6,934 bases of DNA from an uncultured Ruminococcus sp. Lineage in GTDB: Bacteria; Bacillota; Clostridia; Oscillospirales; Ruminococcaceae. Shown piece after piece: positions 1-6,702 of the stretch. The translations under genes and the position numbers were made by a program. Below the pieces are notes generated by a model. That model had not been told where the DNA came from. It ran no database searches and saw nothing but the letters and a program-made list of their open reading frames with translations. Within the stretch, counting starts at the first letter, position 1. The number at the start of each line of letters is the position of its first letter. The stretch lies in NCBI GenBank assembly GCA_900543105.1, contig UQQA01000129.1, positions 1 through 6,934 on the forward strand. Reading direction: 5' to 3'.

Positions 1-1734
1 TATGTTTGTGAGGGTTATCGTTTTTGCTTCGTTTTCGCTCTTTATTGTTACAGACCTTGCTGCTGCAGGGAGAGCGAATGTTGATGCTGTGATATCTGTA
101 TTGAGTGTAATTGTATAGTCTGTGTTTTTGTCTGTAATGCTTTCAAGAGCAAGCTCCATATTCGGGAACTTTCTGCTTGTATCGCTGTAAGAGAGAGTTA
201 TCGCGTCTGCCCACTCTGCTTTTATCGCCTTATTCTTTTTGTAGTAGAAAGCATTGAGTTCCTTATCGTCATTCGTTATGTTTTCGATAGTTGTTTTTTC
301 GGATATATCCTTTGTACTGTAGAGTACGATAGTTCCGCTTGCAAGCTTTACTGCTTCATTGTTTTCGTCTACGACTTTGACATTAAGCTTGTTTGTTACA
401 TCTGCAAGAGTTACCTTTGCGATATCGTCATTTGTGAGGATAATTTCTGCGTTTCCTGCTGTAACCGTTGCTGCTGTTGTTTTTGCTGTCGGGAGTTTAA
501 CTGCACCGTTAAGGCTTGTTACTGCTGAAAGCCTGCTTGTTACGGTAAGCGTTTTTCCGTCTTCAACATTTACTGTGCCGAATGTTGCAATGCTCAGAGC
601 TTCGGCATCTTCGCTGATAATGAGCGTTGAAGTTCTTGTTCCGCTCACTGCTCCGAAGCTGTTTTCAGCCGAGAGGGTAAGTGTTGTATTTGCGGCTGAT
701 CTCAATGCGATAGCTTTGCCTGCCGACTGCTTTATTTCACAGCCTATTGTTGTATCAATGGGCACTGCTATGTTTGTTACAGCTGTTGTGAGTGAACCTG
801 TTCCGTTTATTGTGATGCTCTTTGCTGTTTTGGGGAGAATGAACCTTGGTTCTGTAACATCTGTATTGAGTGTGATAGTGTAATCTGTATTCCTATCTGT
901 GATATTTGCGAGGACAAGTTCAACGTTCGGGAAGTTTCTGCTTGTTTCGCCGTTGTAAAGAGTTACAGCGTCTGCCCACTCTGCTTTTACAGCTTTATTC
1001 TTTTTGTAGTAGAAAGCGTTGAGTTCCTTATCGTCATTCGTTATGTTTTCGATAGTTGTTTTTTCGGATATATCCTTTGTACTGTAGAGTACGATAGTTC
1101 CGCTTGCAAGCTTTACTGCTTCATTGTTTTCGTCTACGACTTTGACATTAAGCTTGTTTGTTACGTCTGCAAGAGTTACCTTAGCGATATTTCCGTCTGT
1201 GAGGATAATTTCTGCGTTTCCTGCTGTAACTGTAGCCGCTGTTGTTTTTGATGTTGGGAGTTTTACTGCGCCGTTGAGGCTTGTTACTGCTGAAAGCCTG
1301 CTTGTTACGGTAAGCGTTTTTCCGTCTTCAACATTTACTGTGCCGAATGTTGCTATGCTCAGAGCTTCTGCATCTTCGTTTACGTTGAGTATTGAAGTTC
1401 TTGTTCCGCTCACTGCACCTATATTGCTTGTTGCTTTATTTATGCTAAGAGTTTTATCCTTTGAAACTCTTACCGCGAGGGTTTTGCCCTTGCCGTTTAC
1501 TTCTACGTCAAAAGTTGTATTTGCGGGGACTGTGATGCTTGTTCCGCTTACATTGAGTGCGCCTGTGCCTGTGAATGTTATGCTTTCTGCTTTTGTTGGG
1601 AGAGAAAGTGTTTTAACGTTTGCGTCTTTATTGAGGGTTATTGTGAGTGATTTTGTTGTTGTTTTGTATGCTTTAAGGGCGGTATCGAGGTCATCGAAAG
1701 TCTTTGTTTCCGTGCCGTCGTAAACGGCTACTGC
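1..1734 (-). repeat. 255-residue (765-bp) tandem repeats, two full and one truncated
   Basis: Unit 1 covers residues 1280-1534 (970-1734), unit 2 residues 1535-1789 (205-969), and unit 3 starts at residue 1790 (1-204) and is cut by the edge. Units 1 and 2 have equal length. The last 150 residues of each (from GAVSGTRTS to EWAD) are about 93% identical at DNA level by hand count. They include perfect runs of 146 bases (254-399 = 1019-1164) and 77 bases (512-588 = 1277-1353). The first 105 residues are much more divergent. The sequence is Thr/Ala/Lys-rich with regular short strands (TLTVTSRLSAV, TITLNTD), suggesting a stalk or beta-solenoid. The total copy number is unknown. Confidence 0.92.
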
Positions 1735-4700
1735 GCTGTCCGAGAGCTTCGGTACTGCTTCTGTTCTGATAACATACTCACATACCTTGCACTTATATGT
1801 TTTCTCGCCCTCTTCGGTCATTGTCGGCTGTTTGGTTATTGTTCCGTTATCTTCGGTATGTGCGGCGAAGTCTACTTTTTCCGAACAGCCTGTGCAGTTG
1901 TGCCAGTGTCCTGTTGCGTTGGAAGTCCAAGCCGCTTCGGGCGAATGTTTATGGCTTGCCGATGCCGTCATAAAGAACACTGCGTCCGACTTGTCAAGAA
2001 CGGAATATTCGCCGTTTATCCAAGCCTGAACGATAAAACCGTACTCCGTTCCGCCTGCAAGGTTTCCGATCGTATAGGAAAGTGCCTTTGTGTCGGTTTC
2101 TTTTATGTAAACGCCGTTTCTGACAGTGTAAACCGTGTATTTGCCTGCGCCGTCAACAGCGTCCCAGCTTACGGTTGCCGAAGTCTTGTCCTGCTTGATA
2201 GAGTTTATCACGGCGTTATCGATATCTCCGCCGTTCATTGCCTTTACGAATACTTCGGGAGCAACGCCGTTCTTTTCGGAGTTTATCTTAACGGAAAGAT
2301 CACCGTTGTTATCTGATGTTTTCTGCTCGATATACAGAAGATTATCCGAGCCGAAAGGTTCTTCGGCGGTTCGTGAGTTCATCGAATAGATATTGTATAT
2401 CTCATTCGGAAGAAGATCGGTAAATGAATATGTTCCGTCTGCGGAAGCGTTTTGTGCATTCACTGCGGCAGTTATTTCGGCATTTTGGGCAGAAGTGGAT
2501 TCTGTGGGTATTGTGATTTTTATTGGGACATAGCTGCTTGTTGTTGTGCCATCGCCAAGCTGACCATCATCATTATTGCCCCAAATGAACAAATCACCGT
2601 CTTCGGTTAAACATGTGCTGTGCCAAGTACCGAGACTCACTTGTGATACATCACTCATTATTTTTAATGGCACATAACTATTATTTGTTGTACCGTTGCC
2701 GAGCTGACCTTTATTATTATATCCCCAAATAAACAAATTATTGTCTGTAGTTATACATGCACTATATCTCTTGCCAAGACTTACTTGCGATACATTGTCC
2801 ATTATTTTTATGGGTATAGAGCTTCCAGTGCTAGTGCCGTTACCAAGCTCACCCAAGCTTCCACCACCCCAAATAAATAAATCACCGTTTGTAGTTATAC
2901 ATGCACTATGATATTCACCAAGGCTTACCTGTATCACATTACTCATTATCTTTACAGGTATAGAACTATCTGTTGTAGAACCGTTTCCAAGTTGTCCACC
3001 ACCATTGTTACCCCAAGTATACAAATCTCCATTTGAAGTTATACACGCACTGTGTCTTTCGCCAAGACTTACTTGTGATACATTACTCATTATTTTTACG
3101 GGTGTAGAATTGTCTGTTGTGGTATTGTTTCCAAGCTGACCGTACTTATTCCATCCCCACATGTACAAATCACCACTTTGGGTTATACATGCACTGTGAT
3201 CACCGCCAAGACTTACTTGCGCTACATTTTCCATTATTTTTTTAGGTTTAAAACTACTTTTATTTGTATTGTATCCAAGCATACCATAAAGATTCCACCC
3301 CCATGTATAAAGATCTCCATTTTCGGTTATACATGCGCTATGCACACCTCCAAGACTGACCTGTGATACATTACTCATTATTTTCTTGGGTATAGGATTC
3401 GGTGTATGTTCATCTGTTCCACTTCCATTACCAAGCTGACCATATCTATTCCATCCCCATGTATATAAATCACCATTTCCAGTGATATACGCACTATTAC
3501 GACTACCAAGGCTCACCTTTCCCATATTAACACCTGGAACAGGATCATCATCTCCCGAAGACCCCGAACCCGAATTATTCTTTATCCCCATAAGAAGAAC
3601 GACCTGATTCGGTGAATCGCTGACGATCTTGACCTGCTGGCTTTTTGAGACCTCTTTGTATTCGGTGCTTTCAGCCCTGAAATCATGCTTTCCCGTTTTA
3701 AGATATACGGCCGTTTCGTATGAATCCTCGCTGACCTTTTTATCATCAACATATATAACAGCATCGTCAATATGGTTCAGGCTGATATCACGGACAGTTA
3801 TTCTCGTTTTATAGCTTTTGTTCGGACATATACCGAAATTAAATCCGCTGTCATTTATATAAAAATCCCACAACTTTGATGAATGATCGATAGGTTCGAT
3901 CTTAAATTTAAGGCTCTTCATATTAAGAAGCTGTAATTCAAAGTCGACCTTTGCCTTTGATGTGATATCACCTGTAAAACAAGATGAACAATCATGCTTG
4001 ACCACATCATTTGAGGGATCAAATTTTAAGCTGTCCATTGTTGCGGTTATTTCAGTGCCGACCTGTGCCTCCGCACTTGCAGTCGCAAGGCGTTTGCTGA
4101 TAAGAACTATTTGTGGACTGAGCGAAAAACCAAAGTATGCTTTTCCCTCTACCTGCAAACTTGCCACGAATTTTGGCGCAGTTGTCAGATTAGTAATATT
4201 CTTTCCGTCACATTTGAAGCCGACAGTTCCCGACAATGTACCCGAAAGCGAGGTGGACATACTGAATTCCGCAACTGCCTTAGGAATTATGCCCACATAC
4301 AAGCCAGGGCAGATATGGAAATCTATTTCCTTGCCCAATGGTATTTCAAGCTTTCCGCTTCCCGTGACTGTGGCACTTAATTTAACGGAATAATCCAGCT
4401 TTACTTCAACATACTTCTCTGAGAGAGTAATATACAGCTTTGCTGAAGCAGTTACTGTAAACTTGAACGAACCCGTAAACTTGCCTGTCACCGTAGATGT
4501 TTCGTCGCCTTTTCCGTCGCCGGAAGTAGATGTGAATCCTTTATCGACCTTGAAATCATGCGATAATTCCGCTGAACCGCCGATAGAAACGTCGGCTCTG
4601 CTTACACTGTCTTGATAACCACTGCAAGTATTTACACTGCTTTCCGCATCGGAAGTTCCCAAATAGGTTACTCCCTCAGCATCATCATCGGTGGATTTAA

Positions 4701-5571
4701 CAACACAGTTTCCCGACAAAGAATCGCCATCAACTTTTACATAATCGAAAATATCTTCAAGTTCGATCGAATCATCATCAACAAAGCTTATCTCGATCCG
4801 ATTATTTTTGCTGTCAGCTTTAACAGAAGAAACATTGTATATGTACAGCTGATCTTCATAATAAAAAGCAAAAACATCACCTGCGGACAAGGCACTCAGC
4901 TCACTTGTGATATTTCCGAACACAACAGTGCTGTCGCTCATTGAGACAGGTTCATCGGTTATGACTGTTACTTCGTTATTGAAAACAGCAAAGTTGTTGG
5001 TCTTGTCATCGTCAAGATTATAAACCTTGTCCTCATCGAAATCATCGGTGGTCTTTGCAAGAAATTCCTGCATTTCTTTAGTGTACATCGGATTTTCATA
5101 CACCGAGCAGAGCGGGCGCATAGTGGTCTTGTCGATAAGGAACGCCTTTATGTAGTAATACTGCGGCATTGTACCGATATCCACGGTCACTTCGGCTGTT
5201 TTTTCATCGGCTGAAATATCCGCATTTTCGCTTGCGAGCATAGTAGTGCCCGTTTCATCGTAAATTCCGACAACAGCCGTGCAGTCGGTCAGAATGCTGT
5301 ATTCAACAGTTGCGGTCTTGCCCGACATTTCTATCGAGAGAATATTCTGACCGTCATTTTCGACCTGCTGATCCTGTGCCGACTGCAATTCAGCCGCAAG
5401 CATATTGCCGAATACGTCCGTACCCTGAACGGAAATATCCGTTCCCGTCTGTACCGAATTAAGCGAATTGTGCGTTGCTTCCTCCGCACTTGCAACACTT
5501 CCCGTTACAATGTTAAAGAATAACATTGCCGCCGATAAGAGCGCAACAAACTTTTTAGCTTTGATCTTCAT
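1..5571 (-). CDS. Giant secreted multidomain surface protein with RCC1 propeller (partial, C-terminus missing)
   Basis: I read one stop-free frame of 1857 codons from the ATG at 5569-5571 to the left edge, where it is still open. The start is supported by AAGGGG five bases upstream and by an immediate signal peptide (residues 1-29). Domain order: beta-rich N-terminal region (30-587, with a CxxC at 528-531), PEGA-like domain (588-662), Gly/Ser/Asp linker (663-683), seven RCC1-type repeats (686-1019), connector (1020-1113), fibronectin III-like domain (1114-1203), His/Cys ribbon (1206-1276), then 255-residue repeats from 1280 onward. Export is well supported. The role is inferred: stacked beta modules, a propeller and Thr-rich repeats fit an extracellular binding or adhesion protein. 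No catalytic motif is visible, and the surface anchor, if any, lies beyond the edge. It probably has its own promoter, because a terminator separates it from the acyltransferase gene. Function and family name are unknown; no gene symbol is justified. Confidence 0.93.
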   Translation of the reverse strand, partial: MKIKAKKFVALLSAAMLFFNIVTGSVASAEEATHNSLNSVQTGTDISVQGTDVFGNMLAAELQSAQDQQVENDGQNILSIEMSGKTATVEYSILTDCTAVVGIYDETGTTMLASENADISADEKTAEVTVDIGTMPQYYYIKAFLIDKTTMRPLCSVYENPMYTKEMQEFLAKTTDDFDEDKVYNLDDDKTNNFAVFNNEVTVITDEPVSMSDSTVVFGNITSELSALSAGDVFAFYYEDQLYIYNVSSVKADSKNNRIEISFVDDDSIELEDIFDYVKVDGDSLSGNCVVKSTDDDAEGVTYLGTSDAESSVNTCSGYQDSVSRADVSIGGSAELSHDFKVDKGFTSTSGDGKGDETSTVTGKFTGSFKFTVTASAKLYITLSEKYVEVKLDYSVKLSATVTGSGKLEIPLGKEIDFHICPGLYVGIIPKAVAEFSMSTSLSGTLSGTVGFKCDGKNITNLTTAPKFVASLQVEGKAYFGFSLSPQIVLISKRLATASAEAQVGTEITATMDSLKFDPSNDVVKHDCSSCFTGDITSKAKVDFELQLLNMKSLKFKIEPIDHSSKLWDFYINDSGFNFGICPNKSYKTRITVRDISLNHIDDAVIYVDDKKVSEDSYETAVYLKTGKHDFRAESTEYKEVSKSQQVKIVSDSPNQVVLLMGIKNNSGSGSSGDDDPVPGVNMGKVSLGSRNSAYITGNGDLYTWGWNRYGQLGNGSGTDEHTPNPIPKKIMSNVSQVSLGGVHSACITENGDLYTWGWNLYGMLGYNTNKSSFKPKKIMENVAQVSLGGDHSACITQSGDLYMWGWNKYGQLGNNTTTDNSTPVKIMSNVSQVSLGERHSACITSNGDLYTWGNNGGGQLGNGSTTDSSIPVKIMSNVIQVSLGEYHSACITTNGDLFIWGGGSLGELGNGTSTGSSIPIKIMDNVSQVSLGKRYSACITTDNNLFIWGYNNKGQLGNGTTNNSYVPLKIMSDVSQVSLGTWHSTCLTEDGDLFIWGNNDDGQLGDGTTTSSYVPIKITIPTESTSAQNAEITAAVNAQNASADGTYSFTDLLPNEIYNIYSMNSRTAEEPFGSDNLLYIEQKTSDNNGDLSVKINSEKNGVAPEVFVKAMNGGDIDNAVINSIKQDKTSATVSWDAVDGAGKYTVYTVRNGVYIKETDTKALSYTIGNLAGGTEYGFIVQAWINGEYSVLDKSDAVFFMTASASHKHSPEAAWTSNATGHWHNCTGCSEKVDFAAHTEDNGTITKQPTMTEEGEKTYKCKVCEYVIRTEAVPKLSDSAVAVYDGTETKTFDDLDTALKAYKTTTKSLTITLNKDANVKTLSLPTKAESITFTGTGALNVSGTSITVPANTTFDVEVNGKGKTLAVRVSKDKTLSINKATSNIGAVSGTRTSILNVNEDAEALSIATFGTVNVEDGKTLTVTSRLSAVTSLNGAVKLPTSKTTAATVTAGNAEIILTDGNIAKVTLADVTNKLNVKVVDENNEAVKLASGTIVLYSTKDISEKTTIENITNDDKELNAFYYKKNKAVKAEWADAVTLYNGETSRNFPNVELVLANITDRNTDYTITLNTDVTEPRFILPKTAKSITINGTGSLTTAVTNIAVPIDTTIGCEIKQSAGKAIALRSAANTTLTLSAENSFGAVSGTRTSTLIISEDAEALSIATFGTVNVEDGKTLTVTSRLSAVTSLNGAVKLPTAKTTAATVTAGNAEIILTNDDIAKVTLADVTNKLNVKVVDENNEAVKLASGTIVLYSTKDISEKTTIENITNDDKELNAFYYKKNKAIKAEWADAITLSYSDTSRKFPNMELALESITDKNTDYTITLNTDITASTFALPAAARSVTIKSENEAKTITLTNI
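1744..1956 (-). other. His/Cys-rich ribbon module
   Basis: Residues 1206-1276 contain HKH (1207-1209), Trp1215, HWHNCTGC (1222-1229), AAH (1236-1238), a TMTEEGEKTYKC stretch and CKVC (1261-1264). The two CxxC pairs, about 32 residues apart and with several histidines, look like a small zinc-ribbon or disulfide-stabilised knuckle. I recall similar 'HWH-C-x-x-C ... Y-x-C-x-x-C' modules in surface proteins of gut Firmicutes, usually between other extracellular domains; that is memory, not a search result. Metal binding is inferred from residue spacing only. Confidence 0.7.
1963..2514 (-). other. Connector plus fibronectin type III-like domain
   Basis: Residues 1020-1113 form a Ser/Ala-rich connector followed by a small beta module (DGTYSFTDLLPNEIYNIYS) resembling carboxypeptidase-regulatory or Cna-B-like folds; I cannot decide which. 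Residues 1114-1203 show a fibronectin III pattern: an early strand with SATVSWDAVDGAGKYTVY, carrying the conserved Trp and Tyr, then LAGGTEYGFIVQAW, matching the 'L-x-x-x-T-x-Y-x-F-x-V' strand. Fn3 domains act as spacers or protein-binding modules in secreted bacterial proteins. Confidence 0.75.
2515..3516 (-). repeat. Seven tandem RCC1-type repeats (beta-propeller)
   Basis: Residues 686-1019 are seven consecutive repeats of about 48 residues. On the plus strand they are at 3361-3516, 3217-3360, 3073-3216, 2929-3072, 2785-2928, 2641-2784 and 2515-2640. Consensus pieces are VSLGxxHSAC, IT.NGDLYxWG, GQLGNGTTT and PVKIM. Repeat 1 is longer (52 residues) and has Tyr where the others have Cys; repeats 2-6 are exactly 48; repeat 7 ends after VPIKI. 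The WG and GQLG signatures are the classic RCC1/ATS1 fold markers, and seven repeats make one complete propeller. In an exported protein this is probably a ligand-binding platform rather than the nucleotide-exchange role of eukaryotic RCC1. The block is visibly richer in A+T than its flanks. Confidence 0.93.
3586..3810 (-). other. PEGA-like domain followed by Gly/Ser/Asp linker
   Basis: Residues about 588-662 have the PEGA-type pattern: a short strand, a DDAVIYVDDKKVSE turn that plays the part of the 'G-A-x-V-x-V-D-G' strand, then YLKTGKHDFRAES (the 'L-x-x-G-x-H-x-F' strand), and a closing hydrophobic strand VVLLMGI. The canonical P-E-G-A letters are degenerate, so I call it PEGA-like. PEGA domains are small extracellular beta modules found in surface proteins. 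A flexible NNSGSGSSGDDD linker follows directly, marking the boundary with the propeller. Confidence 0.6.
3811..5484 (-). other. N-terminal beta-rich region of the giant protein
   Basis: Residues about 30-587 match no domain I can name. The first part (about 75-150) reads like an Ig-like strand pattern (MSGKTATVEYSILTD, then VTVDIG followed by YYYIKAFLID). Residues about 165-290 are acidic, with DDD runs. Residues about 310-560 are long alternating hydrophobic/polar segments rich in Ser, Thr and Gly, typical of extended beta-sheet. Two cysteines form HDCSSC at 526-531, which might be a disulfide or metal pair. Codon use and the absence of stops show it is genuinely coding. It could be a lineage-specific surface-protein head domain. 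Confidence 0.6.
5485..5571 (-). other. Signal peptide of the giant surface protein
   Basis: Residues 1-29 begin MKIKAKKF, a basic n-region with four lysines. A hydrophobic core follows (VALLSAAMLFFNIV, residues 9-22), then a small-residue stretch ending SVASA before EE. The likely signal peptidase I cleavage is after Ala29 (A-x-A). There is no lipobox cysteine, so it is not a lipoprotein signal. Confidence 0.9.
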
Positions 5572-5576
5572 AGTAT

Positions 5577-5582
5577 CCCCTT
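5577..5582 (-). promoter_or_regulatory. Ribosome binding site of the giant gene
   Basis: Read on the minus strand, AAGGGG stands five bases before the ATG at 5571. This fixes the start of the giant gene at the Met that opens the signal peptide. Confidence 0.8.
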
Positions 5583-5630
5583 ATCCTGATTTTACAAAAT
5601 TAGACATTTTTTGCCTAAAACAGAACACTT

Positions 5631-5732
5631 ATACTAAACACCATTTAAAATTTGAAAAAAATCAAGCCGACAATCTCGCATATATAGGATTTCGGCGCAG
5701 ATTTTCTCCTGTATTTTATTGGTGTTTAGTAT
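5631..5732. repeat. 102-bp imperfect palindrome with 13-bp perfect ends
   Basis: The outer arms atactaaacacca (5631-5643) and tggtgtttagtat (5720-5732) are perfect reverse complements. Inside, gccga-c-aatc (5666-5675) pairs with gatt-tcggc (5688-5696) around a 12-base loop, and the intermediate arms match at roughly 12 of 20 positions. The element lies in the upstream region of the giant gene. It could be a small non-autonomous (MITE-like) element, or a structured mRNA leader or regulatory site. Its flanks show no clear target duplication beyond a trivial TA. Confidence 0.65.
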
Positions 5733-5780
5733 TAATAGCCACAAAAATATAAAAGGAGAGAATTGCACTATGATTAGAAA

Positions 5781-5822
5781 AGCTTCGTCCGCAGGTGTTT
5801 CCCTGCGAACGAAGCTGTTTTT
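5781..5822. terminator. Bidirectional Rho-independent terminator after the acyltransferase gene
   Basis: The stem is agcttcgt (5781-5788) with acgaagct (5809-5816), a C/A mismatch, then cgcagg (5790-5795) with cctgcg (5802-5807) and a six-base loop. On the minus strand the hairpin begins 18 bases after the stop codon at 5835 and is followed by TTTTCTAAT, so it should end the acyltransferase transcript. On the plus strand it is followed by G and five T's (5818-5822), so it can also work in the other direction. It separates the two genes into different transcription units. Confidence 0.88.
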
Positions 5823-5834
5823 GAACAAATGGAA

Positions 5835-6617
5835 TCATCCCTGATGTGCGTGATATTTTCTGACCTTGTGTTCATCATCGAGAACAGTTTTACGAGCCTT
5901 TGTGCCCGTGACCTTTTCGTATGACTTTTCCGCCTCGATAACGCGTTCGATCCAAAGCTTCTTGTACGGACCGTAATCGCGGCAGCCTTTCGGAACGCTG
6001 ATAGGCTCGCCGAATACGATTCGGTTTTCCTCACCTTCGACCGCCTGCTCCAGAAAAGCGGGCAAAACGGGGATCCCCAAGCTTTTTGCAAGCCAGAAAG
6101 TACCCTCTTCAATGTCCTCCGGAACGTCCTTGTTTATATCATAGATAGTTCCCTGCGCAAAGATGAGGAAGTGCTTCGGCTTTTCACCGTCCTGAAACCA
6201 CTTTTTTGCCTTTTTGAGCGTTTCGACCGCACCGAAAGAAGTCGTGCGGTTCACGGGCATTACCTTTTCAAGCTCCATTACGGGCAGAATCTCCGTTGGG
6301 ATAGATACGCCGTTGAAGCAGTTTTCTTTCGCAAAAACAAAAAGCTGAGGATATTCTTTGAGTACATCGTGCATAACCTCATAATAAAAGCTTATCAGCA
6401 GCGGTGCGTCCGAATCGGTGAGATGATTCGTCGCGATTATGTAAGAGTTCCGGCAGAAATCCTCGGGAAGATTGTACCATTTGAAGTGATAAAGCTCCAA
6501 AAGCTGTTTTTTTATTTCAATGTCCTTTGCCATGAGCTTTTCTCTGTCATTTGCGATCGCCGAAATGCTTTTTATATTCTCCTCTGTAAATAATGAGCTT
6601 GCACTGAATAAATGCAT
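5835..6617 (-). CDS. PlsC-type lysophospholipid acyltransferase family protein
   Basis: The gene is complete at 260 residues, with an ATG at 6615-6617 behind an AAAGGAG site and a TGA stop at 5835-5837. The PlsC-like motifs occur in order: NHLTDSD (64-70) is the H-x4-D catalytic motif (His65, Asp70); GVSIPTEILPV through PVNRTTS (103-127) resembles the substrate-binding block with Arg124; FAQGT (153-157) replaces the usual FPEGT; IPVLPAF (182-188) is motif IV. Family members transfer an acyl chain to 1-acyl-glycerol-3-phosphate or a related acceptor at the inner membrane face during phospholipid synthesis. The Pro-Ala and Glu-Gln changes in motif III are unusual and may mean a different acceptor. 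No convincing transmembrane helix is visible; the protein may be membrane-associated. The C-terminus is charged (DDEHKVRKYHAHQG). It appears to be transcribed alone. Confidence 0.9.
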   Translation of the reverse strand: MHLFSASSLFTEENIKSISAIANDREKLMAKDIEIKKQLLELYHFKWYNLPEDFCRNSYIIATNHLTDSDAPLLISFYYEVMHDVLKEYPQLFVFAKENCFNGVSIPTEILPVMELEKVMPVNRTTSFGAVETLKKAKKWFQDGEKPKHFLIFAQGTIYDINKDVPEDIEEGTFWLAKSLGIPVLPAFLEQAVEGEENRIVFGEPISVPKGCRDYGPYKKLWIERVIEAEKSYEKVTGTKARKTVLDDEHKVRKYHAHQG

Positions 6618-6624
6618 AATGATT

Positions 6625-6631
6625 CTCCTTT
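6625..6631 (-). promoter_or_regulatory. Ribosome binding site of the acyltransferase gene
   Basis: AAAGGAG on the minus strand lies seven bases before the ATG at 6617. This near-perfect site decides the start in favour of MHLFSAS rather than the internal Met29. Confidence 0.9.
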
Positions 6632-6644
6632 GATCTTTTATTCA

Positions 6645-6702
6645 TCGGAAAGCGTTGCGAACATCAACGCAAAATTCCGACTTTTCGGGCAGATAGACCC
6701 GA
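6645..6702 (-). promoter_or_regulatory. Structured 5' leader of the acyltransferase mRNA (two hairpins)
   Basis: Between the promoter and the ribosome binding site two hairpins are visible. The promoter-proximal one pairs tcggg (6685-6689) with cccga (6698-6702) around eight bases. The second pairs tcggaa (6645-6650) with ttccga (6675-6680), and inside it gcgttg (6652-6657) with caacgc (6665-6670) around seven bases. The second hairpin ends 13 bases before the ribosome binding site and has no following T-run, so it is not a terminator. A direct repeat ccgactttt (6677-6685 and 6699-6707) could allow alternative pairings. It matches no riboswitch class I recognise. Confidence 0.5.

Noticed and set aside
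1124..1723. Open plus-strand frame of 199 codons, with a sister frame at 359-883
   Set aside because: Both are antisense to the tandem repeats of the giant gene and recur with the same 765-bp period. They lack convincing ribosome binding sites, and their Ser/Val/Thr-rich hydrophobic product is what antisense of Thr/Ala-rich coding DNA gives.
1787..2389. Overlapping plus-strand frames opposite the Fn3-like and ribbon modules
   Set aside because: Three frames overlap one another in the same place, and the minus strand shows recognisable domains there.
2515..3516. CRISPR-like regular spacing of about 144 bp
   Set aside because: The period corresponds to 48-codon RCC1 protein repeats with degenerate DNA identity, not to short identical repeats and unique spacers.
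3962..4393. Open plus-strand frame of 143 codons
   Set aside because: It is antisense to the beta-rich N-terminal region of the giant protein; no ribosome binding site, and the minus-strand frame is clearly the coding one.
5629..5665. Possible promoter for the giant gene (TTTCAA-17-GTATAA, or TTGATT with a distant TATAAG)
   Set aside because: The boxes are weak or wrongly spaced and lie within the palindrome arms; not strong enough to annotate.
5468..5752. Plus-strand frame of 94 codons across the giant gene's start and the palindrome
   Set aside because: It spans the signal peptide in antisense and then the non-coding palindrome; no ribosome binding site and no protein-like pattern.
5774..6112. 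Minus-strand frame of 112 codons overlapping the acyltransferase gene
   Set aside because: Out of frame with PlsC motifs, runs through the terminator hairpin, and yields an Arg/Ser-rich low-complexity product typical of a shadow frame.
6171..6593. Plus-strand frame of 140 codons opposite the acyltransferase gene
   Set aside because: Antisense to a gene with clear family motifs, its own promoter and ribosome binding site; no start signal of its own.
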